Assembly (NCBI GenBank): GCA_965644295.1
Contig: CBFFRP010000461.1
Span: forward strand, 62,001-126,000
DNA from: Paraphysomonas bandaiensis
Taxonomy: Eukaryota > Chrysophyceae
Length of the DNA: 64,000 nucleotides
Direction of reading: 5' to 3'
The position numbers and the translations under genes are program-made. The stretch's first letter is position 1. Every line of letters starts with the position of its first letter. Positions 1 to 9,556 of this stretch are shown here, piece after piece. The notes under the pieces are model-generated. The model was not told where the DNA came from, made no database searches, and saw only the letters and a program-made list of their open reading frames with translations.

Positions 1-2219
1 AATAAAGCTCAAAAACATTCGAACATTAAAGTCACCCACAACTGGCGAGTGTATTACATCATTCCGACGATTCTGATTAACATCTCTGAAATTTCCAGGC
101 CCTTGGGAGAAATATGTCGTCTCAATATTAAAAAAGTTATAATCTCGCTCTAAGTCACCATGTATACGTGAAAACACGTGATATATTTTAGGCTTACTGT
201 GAGGTTTGATATCGCCTAGTGCAATCGGTAATCCACCGCGTAGCACATTATCCAGAAAATTCTGACGAATGTACGCGTTGAAGAGTTCCGAACTGGTGTT
301 GGTATTAACTCGTTTAGTGATGGTATGCACTAGTTCTCTCGCTCGGTGGTACTTTTCAGGGATAAATCCCTTCCGTCGGAGTTTTGGAACATGCTCATCA
401 AAGAATTCATCTGATGATGATGCATGGCCGTAAATACTACTGATAACAACACTGCCACCTGAGTTGCAGTTAGAACAAGTGCATTTCTAATAACTACATT
501 TCTAATAACTACACAACGGATTGCTGAAATATACCTGGTGGAATGTCAACCGATGCCCCGGCATAGGCACAAGGAGTTCGACTGGTAGTACCTGTATACA
601 AACATAAGACGCTATGTGACTCTGTGTAAACGATGGCGGAACCGGTTAGGTCCTCACAGAGATAAGAAATAAAATTAAGGGAATAGGCATAATATAAAAT
701 GACTTCGTGCCAGCGTTACTGAATATCTAACACAATGCTCACCTTGCGGCTGCATTATCAAGTCATGCACAGCAGGCGACTTCTTTGAAAAAAATTTCGA
801 TGGCGACACTAGACTTGTATCAGTTCCAAATACAACATTAGGGTCCACTACAAAAGGCAGTAAGTCATAGTTGTCCACGTCAGGGTCATCAGAGATATGC
901 ACTGAGGGTTTAGAGGGATTGAAGTCATCATCATCGCTGTCATCATCAGCAATACGCTCGCCTGTGTTGCTGAATACACCTACAGACGTAGATACAACAT
1001 TAGAACAGGTCAACAAGTATCGCGCACCCCATTTCTTCGAAAGACTTCCGGCAAAGTCGGTATACGACCACATATACCATTGAACAAATATACCACAACA
1101 TTGCAAGCACAGTAATATACACGACAACAACCATAAATAGCTAGTCTCATGTACCTTCTATGTACGCCAAAGCGTAATGACCCTCACGTATCACTTGTAC
1201 TTCTGCGGTATCTGCGGTTCCCTGGCTAGCATGATAGAATGGTAACGTTCTGTCCGTATTATCCATGTTGTATACATTCATCCAAGCCTCCATGGTGCGA
1301 CCCATGGCGTCCAAGTTGCCATTCGGAATTCCGCTCGGTTCAAGTTTGGTCAATCCATCCAACACTTCAAGTGATAGAGAGCTTTCACTATTTCGATTGG
1401 TGATTGTAACTCGACGAACCAACGCAGGAAAGGACTCATCCGGGACAGTAAAGTACAGCACGTTAGTCTCAAGTTCTTTTGATTCATCAACTTCATTAAT
1501 TTCTAGTTCATTCATGCCTGCATAATAACAATTAGTTGATCATACGCAGAACAGCGTCTCAGTTGGTGGTTGTAACGATAGAAGTACAATCACATATAAG
1601 CACTGCTGTACACGTATGTGTTGCATTTACCGATGCTCATATCACGCCTAGTAGTGCATTCTTCTCCTGTATGCGGAAAAAAAGGCATATGCATCCATGA
1701 CTTTTCGCCTATTTTGCCCTTCAAAAATGTTCTAAACCCTGTGAAGGGGGTCTGTTGGTACGCTTTCTCAGCGGTATTAAATTTGGCGATTCCGCCGTCT
1801 TTATTGTCCACACCAAAAGCCGTAATTCCCTGACCACGATTATTGTAAAATGCCCACATAGGTACTCCCCAAATGCCCCCTAATCCAGGGAGAAAGCTGG
1901 ACATTGGTTTCGCCTGATCATAGTTGTACATAATAAACCTTCCATTTTCATCGAACTTCGGTGCAATTGTGGGAATATCAGAATGATCATTAGGCGAAGA
2001 ATTCGATTTAACCATTGAATTTGCAGTTTCTATAAAATAATGCACGGCCACAAATACGAATATGACCACCAAAATACAGCTGCCTCCTGTTATGATGCTG
2101 GCATTTGACGTATTCGGGTGCCGGTTTTGATGTTGCTTATGCTCTTCCTGTTCAGCAAACAACTGCTCATCAATTTGTTGATATCGAGCAAGTTGAATAC
2201 TCTCTCTTTTAGACGACAT
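1..2219 (-). CDS. Membrane-anchored cellobiose phosphorylase-like (GH94-like) protein, C-terminus beyond left edge
   Basis: Five exons join in one frame: 2219-1631, 1517-1155, 979-743, 591-535 and 458 to the left edge, giving at least 568 residues. The start is ATG at 2219. Residues about 42-63 form one hydrophobic span after a charged, Gln/His-rich N-terminus, which suggests a type II membrane anchor. The rest follows the order of bacterial proteins annotated as cellobiose phosphorylase-like: GGIWGVPMWAFYNNRGQGI, then MNELEI and TNVLYFTVP, then VVDPNVVFGTDTSL, then HGDLERDYNFF and NFRDVNQNRRNDV near the edge. Family membership rests on remembered motif order. These proteins are related to phosphorylases and hydrolases acting on beta-linked sugars; the substrate cannot be read here. 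The membrane anchor and four introns show it is a resident eukaryotic gene, not bacterial contamination. The catalytic part lies off the window. Confidence 0.75.
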
Positions 2220-2741
2220 ATGATGTTTAATAGTATGACCTGTGCAGCTCTATGATACGCGTTACACTGCAGGGGATTGTCTGCTAACAGTTATAAGAGA
2301 TGATGATAATAACTTGAGAGTTCCTGGTATGTTATGTAATAGGAACCTCTCAGTGACACGAGAGGATTGCTATGAACTACTCGTATGTATGTTAGTAACA
2401 CTGTATATACTCCAACACTCAATAGATTTTAATTATACACTATGAATGTTAGTGGAATAAATACTCTTGAGGGAGATTAATGACAGGGGATGTGAAGAAT
2501 GACATGCTGTGTTGATTATAGTGATATTTAATGCAATGGATGGTAAGCTTGTGTATGTATGTATATATATGTGTGATATATGGAAGGAGTGTATGCATAT
2601 CTGGACTACAAGAGACAGACATATGCATGTATCATATATCTAAATTCAACATCAAGTCACTGTATATTCTACATGGGTGGGGACTGTATGTGTGTAGTGT
2701 GTAGTGGCTACAACACTATACGAGTGTTAGCATGGTGGTGG
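2220..2741. other. Intergenic, no gene seen
   Basis: AT-rich sequence with TG/TA-rich simple tracts. Only short chance ORFs are open. It holds the upstream region of the minus-strand GH94-like gene and runs to the outer end of the palindromic transposon. Confidence 0.5.
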
Positions 2742-2924
2742 TGGGTGTGTGTACAAAAAAAATGACCAAAATGTACACAAATATACGCACATTTCGTACA
2801 AAACCATACCATTTCTGCAAAATAAAAGGGGCCCGAACCCCCATGAAGCGTGTGTTTTCATACATAAGGAGTCTCTCATTCTGTTCGCAGTTCATTCTGG
2901 GGTTTAAAAACACACTCTCTCACT

Positions 2925-3144
2925 GGGTGACTACCTAAATTGCATAAATACATAAATGCATAAAAAATCTGGGATTATAGAAATCTATTCAGACCCAGTT
3001 TCTGCATATGTTTATGCATATAGGATAGTTTGTACGAGGGGTCCGGAGGGGTCTCCTAAAAAAACATAAATCTGCATAAATTCATGAGTTTATGCAGCCT
3101 ATTTTTTATGCATTTATGTGTTTGTGCAATTTAGGTAGTCAACC
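2925..3144. mobile_element. 220-bp MITE nested in the left transposon arm
   Basis: The ends form terminal inverted repeats of about 43 bp (GGGTGACTACCTAAATTGCA on the left, and GGTTGACTACCTAAATTGCA reading inwards from the right) with a few mismatches. ACT occurs on both sides (2922-2924 and 3145-3147), consistent with a 3-bp target-site duplication. The right arm of the host palindrome has the uninterrupted sequence (CACTCTCTCACTGTATGG in reverse), so it serves as the empty site. There is no coding capacity. A 3-bp duplication fits several DNA transposon superfamilies, so none is assigned. Confidence 0.85.
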
Positions 3145-4066
3145 ACTGTATGGTCCTTTTCAAGGAAGGAGTGCTGATGTTTTTTTGCACTTCACTTTTT
3201 TTTTTTCGAAAGTTGTGATTTGCTGTCCTTCTCACAGCACTCAGTATGAACCCACGTCACTCCATTAACAGGCTACCACAGGTGTCATATACGAGTCAAT
3301 GGTAGAATAATGCCTCCAATGCATTATCATGAGTAGTGTAATGACACCAGAACAGAGAAAAGGAAAGAGAAAGAGCCCTAGACTTCCAGAGAAGCAGCAA
3401 TCTGTCCAGGTACAACATAACCCATATCTCTCATATTCATGACCAATTCACATAAAGAGCTAGTTGCAACCACTAAACAAAAGAATAATGGTGAAGGGAC
3501 AAAATATTCCATTGCCAATTGTTAAGTTATTGATGCATCACTGCCTTGATTTAGGAAGCACGCCTGACTTCGCTCATGTAAATCTTACTATAGATGACAA
3601 TATCACCCTCAAGCAGATGAAAAAGTTGTGGACAGAATATAAAGCATGAGTTATGAAGAGAGCATGCATCGTAGTACGAATCGCCCAAGAAAACGTCCCA
3701 GACACACGTTTGAACAGAATGAAGACGCTAAAGATTACCTTGATGAAATGTTGGAGATGAATCGTAGCGTCATCCCTAATCGAAAACCATTCACAATAAC
3801 ATACATTTCGTTGAAATATTTTACCGATTATGACACAATTATGACTTATCAAAAATTTCGCGATTGACATGAACAGTCTACCCGTGATTGACAATTCAGC
3901 TAGATTTGTAAATAGCAGATTTTTTATTTCGTAGAAGAGAACGCCACCGAATATGTGTCATATATACTAAAAGTTATTTCATTAATTTCTTAATTCAAAT
4001 CACTTCACGTAATTAGTGTTAATTGTTAATGCGTACTACATAATGAAAACAATTTCCTAGCAATCA

Positions 4067-5037
4067 TTAATTCTGCATGCAGGCAGCAACGTCAAAATTG
4101 TCTCTGTATAAGTCAAAATGATGATATGCCTGTAAAACCCCCGGCTGCGCAATGCTGTAGTGTCTAAATGTAAAATTTATTAGTCCTACTGGGTCGTCCC
4201 GCCAACGTAGTTCATCGTCTCCCTCGCGAATGAAATTCTCAATAGCCGCAAATCCATGTTCAATAGGTTTTAGTTCCGGAGAGAATGGCGCACAATACAT
4301 TTAATATTTTCGAAAAGTATCATCATTCTGTTCCCTGATTACCAGCATTATCAAATAAACCATATGCATCATCGTTAAGTAACGGCGCAATCGACTTCAA
4401 GAAAATATAACTTCGTTATCGGAGACAGTACCTTCAAAAACATGCCACGCTAGAAATCCCAATACAGTGCGCGCTCATAATCTTCACCTCTTGGAGCCCA
4501 ACCATAACTTGCTAAAAAATAATCTGAGCTTCGGACAATTCCATCAATATCCACAATGCGTCCAGCAGATATGTGTGAGATGTCTTCCAAGAGTTGAATC
4601 TGCTCCTCTGGATTCTTCCTGATATTTTTCCAATTTAATGGTCCTATACACTGTTGCCAATGAAGTAGAATCTGGACAATGCTGCCCAAAGTACTCCTCA
4701 CTGAATCGAAGAGTAGGCAGCCGCAAGTTGATGTTACGATTCATCTCCAACATTTCATCAAGGTAATCTTTAGCGTCTTCATTCTGTTCAAACGTGTGTC
4801 TGGGACGTTTTCTTGGGCGATTCGTACTACGATGCATGCTCTCTTCATAACTCATGCTTTATATTCTGTCCACAACTTTTTCATCTGCTTGAGGGTGATA
4901 TTGTCATCTATAGTAAGATTTACATGAGCGAAGTCAGGCGTGCTTCCTAAATCAAGGCAGTGATGCATCAATAACTTAACAATTGGCAATGGAATATTTT
5001 GTCCCTTCACCATTATTCTTTTGTTTAGTGGTTTCAA
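4067..5037 (-). pseudogene. Broken DDE transposase (IS630/Tc1-mariner-like)
   Basis: Minus-strand blocks read, in order: an N-terminal helical DNA-binding-like segment (5037-4852), a basic segment with PRKRPRHTFEQNEDAKDYL (4855 onward), a catalytic-core start with RIVDIDGIVRSSDYFL and YGWAPRGEDY (4701-4450), a possible FDNAGNQ remnant near 4345, and a C-terminal YCAPFSPELKPIEHGF block (4300-4067). The VDIDG Asp and the ELKPIE Glu are plausible first and third catalytic positions of this DDE family. Frames change between blocks and about 100 codons of the core seem to be missing, so no intact protein is possible. The first two blocks are duplicated in inverse orientation at 3464-3770. Family assignment is by motif only. 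Confidence 0.75.
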
Positions 5038-5787
5038 CTAGCTCTTTATGTGAATTGGTCATGAATATGAGAGATATGGGTTATGTTGTACCTGGACAGA
5101 TTGCTGCTTCTCTGGAAGTCTAGGGCTCTTTCTCTTTCCTTTTCTCTGTTCTGGTGTCATTACACTACTCATGATAATGCATTGGTGGCATTATTCTACC
5201 ATTGACTCATATATGACACCTGTGGTAGCCTGTTAATGGAGTGACGTGGGGTCATACTGAGTGCTGTGAGAAGGACAGCAAATCACAACTTTCGAAAAAA
5301 AAAAAGTGAAGTGCAAAAAAACATCAGCACTCCTTCCTTGAAAAGGACCATACAGTGAGAGAGTGTTTTTTAAACCCAGAATGAACTGCGAACGAAAATG
5401 AGAGTCCTTATGTATGAAAACACACGCTTCATGGGGGATCGGGCCCCTTTTATTTTGCAGAAATGGTATGGTTTTGTACGAAATGTGCGTATATTTGTGT
5501 ACATTTTGGTCATTTTTTTTGTACACATACCCCAACGTGTATTAATTCAGTTTCTTTATGTGGATTCACATAGATTTTAAGAGAATTTGTATTTATATGG
5601 GTTTATATATCAAAATATCGGTGAAATTCATACTATGATTTGAAAACCCCATCGCATATACGTACATTTAGATATGTGGTACGCACAAGGCAGCAGATTA
5701 ACAGCCAAGGAGGATATCAGGTCAGTGATATCTATACAACTATACTATACAACTATACTATATATAGATATCAAAACTAATTCTATA

Positions 5788-7824
5788 ATGATAAAATCAG
5801 TTTATCGTATTCGTACATTCATTCCTTTCAGTAAACTTCAATGTTCTACCTTCTCATCAATACGCAGTAAAGTTCTTGATGATAATTTCGTTCGATTCCA
5901 GCTAATAAACGTCCTTCATGCTGACAGGGATCTATTCATCAAGGTCTAATCAATAGTATTCATTCAAATACATCACTAACTCTTCTAATAGAGTGATAGA
6001 TATCAGCATGTCACACCAGATATTGTATCTGATACGTTAAATGCAGCTGTTAATCTTGCGGAGAAAGAGTATTTACCTCATTCACGAAAAAACGATTTAT
6101 GTGAGCCGAAATGGAACCCTGCCACTGGAGTGGATATCATTGAAGACGTTGGTGATGCTATAGCCGCTTATAAAGGCGCTGGATTTTTCAGGTACTATAT
6201 AATAACCTACCTGACTACTGGTGATAAATGTTGAAGTGCCCACGCGGACTTCGAATTCGGCGGGATGCAATTGCCATCATGTGTAACAAGTTTACTAGCT
6301 CTTCCTTTCACAGCTGCAAACCCAGGAACGACTGCATACTCGTTTCTAACAATTGCAGCTGGAAACATGCTACGTGCTGTTGGAACGAAGGAACAACTAA
6401 ATAAATATCTTCTCCCGATGCTTGAGGGGCGCTATTTCGGCACAATGAATCTGTCAGAGACCCAAGCAGGAAGCTCCTTGGGAGATATTACAACAAAAGC
6501 CGAACTTCGGTCTGATGGAACTTACTCTATCAGAGGTTCGAAAATGTGGATTTCCGCTGGCGAACACGAGTTGTCTGAAAATATTGTACATATGGTGCTT
6601 GCGAAAGTTGTTCACCCTTCTGGTGGGGCCCAAGCTGGAGTCAAGGGAATTTCTCTGTTTATTGTGCCGAAATTTAGAGTGAATGACGATGGAACTTTGG
6701 GTCAAAAGAATGGCGTGTCACTGGCTGGGCTTAACCATAAGATGGGGTATCGCGGCACTACAAACTGTGTGATGAGTTATGGCGAAGGAGAGGAGGAATG
6801 CATTGGGGAACTTCTTGGGGGGGTTGGACAGGGTCTTGCAACAATGTTTCATATGATGAATGAGGCGCGAATAGCAATTGGCTTTGGTGCATGCGGGCTT
6901 GGGTATGCTGGGTATGTGCGCTCGCTAGAGTACGCGCTTGAGAGGCATCAAGGCCGACCGGCTTCCTCTAAAAACCCTTCTTCTCCACAGGTTCCAATAA
7001 TACAACATGCAGATGTAAGGAGGATGTTAATTGCACAAAAAGCCTATGTGGAAGGTGCTTTGTCATTGTGCATGTTTGGGGCGTTTCTTGTGGATCAGCT
7101 AAATGACCCGACGCTTTTTAGCGGTGAGAATGACAGAGAAGATGCCACACTCTTGCTAGACACTCTTACTCCAATCATTAAATCCTGGCCCTCAGAGTGG
7201 TGTCTCGAAGCAAATAAGTGGGCGATTCAGATTTTTGGTGGATATGGATATACAAGGGACTATGATGTTGAACAAATCTACCGTGACAACAGACTGAATA
7301 TGATACACGAGGGAACTAACGGAATTCAAAGCTTGGATCTACTAGGACGAAAGGTTATGGCCAAAGAAGGACGAGGGATTGCAGTTCTTCTCAATGCAAT
7401 GAGAAAAAGTATCAATCATGCAAAGGGAGTAGCAGACACATGCAGTAATACTGCTTCGAGCAATCTTAGGGAGCATGCTGTTGCGTTAGAGGAGGCAGTA
7501 GATAGACTGGAGCGCACCACCTCCACTCTTGCAAGCGCCGCTCTGAAAGGAAATGTAGAATTAATGCTTTGCAATTCCCATGAGTACTTAAATATGACTG
7601 GACACACTGCAATTGCCTGGAGGTGGCTTGAAACAGAAGTTGCAGCTACATTGAAGACTTCAAATAGTAAAGTAGAGGACGGATTACCGATGGACTTCTA
7701 TGTCGGTCAACGAATGGCGTCACGCTACTTCTTTACCCATGAACTACCCAAAACTATTCATCAGGCCCGTCTTCTTAGTTCACTAGATGACCTAAATTTA
7801 GTTTTGAAGAATGAATACTTCTAG
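5788..7824 (+). CDS. Mitochondrial acyl-CoA dehydrogenase, DmdC-like subfamily
   Basis: Three exons, 5788-5943, 5992-6191 and 6237-7824, close in frame to 647 residues. The start at 5788 gives a basic, Ser-rich N-terminus (MIKSVYRIRTF...) expected of a mitochondrial presequence. Family signatures include DRYQHVTPDIV, the flavin-side MNLSETQAGSSLGD, ISAGEHELSENIVH, LFIVPKFRVNDDGTLG, PIIQHADVRRML, and IQIFGGYGYTRDYDVEQIYRD. The segment IHEGTNGIQSLDLLGRKV carries the Glu at the usual catalytic base position. Length and motifs match the roughly 600-residue subfamily that includes bacterial 3-(methylthio)propanoyl-CoA dehydrogenase of DMSP breakdown. The reaction would be FAD-dependent alpha,beta-dehydrogenation of an acyl-CoA in the mitochondrion. 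The true substrate is unknown, since this subfamily is broad. Confidence 0.9.
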
Positions 7825-9556
7825 ATGTTTGTCACCCTGAAGTTCGAATAATTTGGATTTTGTATTGACGCGACGAGTGATATCTGGGCCTCATCAAAGG
7901 ATGTATTACTAGCACTTTTTCCCCTTGCATGTATACGAAATAGCACCTAATCTTTCAACAACATCTCGGGATTTAACTACTGAGAACTGTGACATCTTGT
8001 TATCCATGTGTAGTCGAACGCATTAACTCTAATATAATTTATGCTAATTTTAGTTTGCCATAAACTTTGCGCCTAAACTCATAATATACTGCCAATACTA
8101 CCTTTACATCCAGTTGTTAAAGTTGTTAAAGTTCAACCAACTCCTACGTATGGAGTATGGAGTAGTAGCTGATTGTCGATAATGATTTCTTTCAACAAGA
8201 TTGCATTATGCATTACAAGAAACTATAAACATGTCAGAAAACACACATGAAAATCTAAAATATACGATATACTGTGTAAATATTCATGCTGAGGATTGTT
8301 GCTCTGCAACCGCAACATCACAACTTTAACTTTCTTTCCAAATTCCCGCCTTAAATACATAACCGAAAATATGATTTAAAAACAATATTCAGGATTGGTT
8401 GTAGAAAGTTGAAAAGAAGAAGTTATATTCTGGTGAATTGTACAATACTTGACTCAGAAAAGATTGCCATGAAAACGTGCCTCCACACGTAAATATGATA
8501 CGTGGTCAGGAGTGTAGAACTAACAGTAAGTCCAATCAGCATTACCGAAAATGCGAATGATGAATGCAACGATTCCACTGAAAGCTGTAGCTGATTTTGG
8601 GAAAATCTAACTGGAAGATATAATAGAAGAATCTTCGAATATACTCAAATACCATTTATGATTAAACACCAGTGAAACATAATTCAATGAATTCCTGTCG
8701 TTATGACACACAGATGTGCGTTCCGTTACTAGTAACTATGTATTCCTCTTCACAACGCTATCTTGAAGATTTGGCCTGTTAGTTTGACATATATTATAGT
8801 TATACGCTACACTCAGTGTTCTGACTGCACGGTGTATGGTAGAGACAAACTTCACAACTCGTGTGTTATGGGACATATGATGTCTATCATCCGGTCAGTT
8901 TAGCATAGAGGGAGTAGAGTTACTCTTGTGTTGAGTCGCCCCAATCTGATGCCCATATATCCATATATACACGTATGTACTGTTGCTGGTGCGTACATAC
9001 ATACATAGAGCAGACTACTACTATATATTTATTATGGATCTTAGGGAATAATGCATATGTTCAACTCAGATGGAAACTGATTAACAGAGCGAGTCTCTGT
9101 GCGTGTATGACTGGGCTTACGTCTACTATATGATCCACTGCTGTATATATATACACATGTGGTGTGTTTGTAGTGTTGCTTGTTTTGCTGTATCTTTGAC
9201 AACAGTGGCTAGATATCCTGGATTTTAAGGTGATAGACATATAAAAATTACGTTTTTAGCAAAAGAAGTATACTTCTGCTTGTACACTGTACGTACTGCT
9301 GTAGATGATATAAACGCACTGCTGCACGTATCGGCATCCTTGGTGTATTTTTGTTCCATGATGCCTCTAATATTGAAACAACAATTATGTGTATTCCAGC
9401 CGTAGGCGTATTGCAGTAATATAGAGTGATTTTGCTTCAATTTGTTTCCGAAAAATACGCATTACGGAGTACTTGTATATATATATATATATAGTGTCAA
9501 TGCAGATAGAAGTACATGTACATATATATTAACAACCATATCTAACTAACACAATC
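7825..9556. other. Intergenic, 1.7 kb, one dispersed repeat copy
   Basis: AT-rich with TATATA tracts; no exon-like stretch with splice sites was found. It contains one copy of a 125-bp dispersed repeat (listed separately) and the upstream region of the secreted glucosidase. Confidence 0.5.
9326..9450 (+). repeat. Dispersed 125-bp repeat, copy 1
   Basis: Roughly 85-90 percent identical by eye to 41531-41655 in the same orientation, from ACGTATCGGCATCCTT to TTTCCG, with no length change. Shared words include GATGCCTCTAATATTGA and TATGTGTATTCCAGCCGTAG. No terminal repeats are visible; both copies are intergenic. Confidence 0.8.

Larger units (their letters stand above)
2742..5531. mobile_element. 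Palindromic decayed DDE transposon (fold-back arrangement)
   Basis: Two arms of about 800 bp are inverted copies: 2742-3766 (which includes a later 220-bp insertion) and 4735-5531. Outer ends read GGGTGTGTGTACAAAAAA on the left, with its near reverse complement on the right. Homology stops abruptly at the inner ends (ATCGTA at 3766 / TACGAT at 4735). The 968-bp spacer 3767-4734 holds the rest of a minus-strand transposase. Each arm carries the same N-terminal transposase coding, at 3464-3766 and 4735-5037. The simplest reading is that the 5' end of one element was duplicated in inverse orientation, or that two copies inserted head to head and lost the middle. No clear target-site duplication was found at the outer ends. 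Confidence 0.75.
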
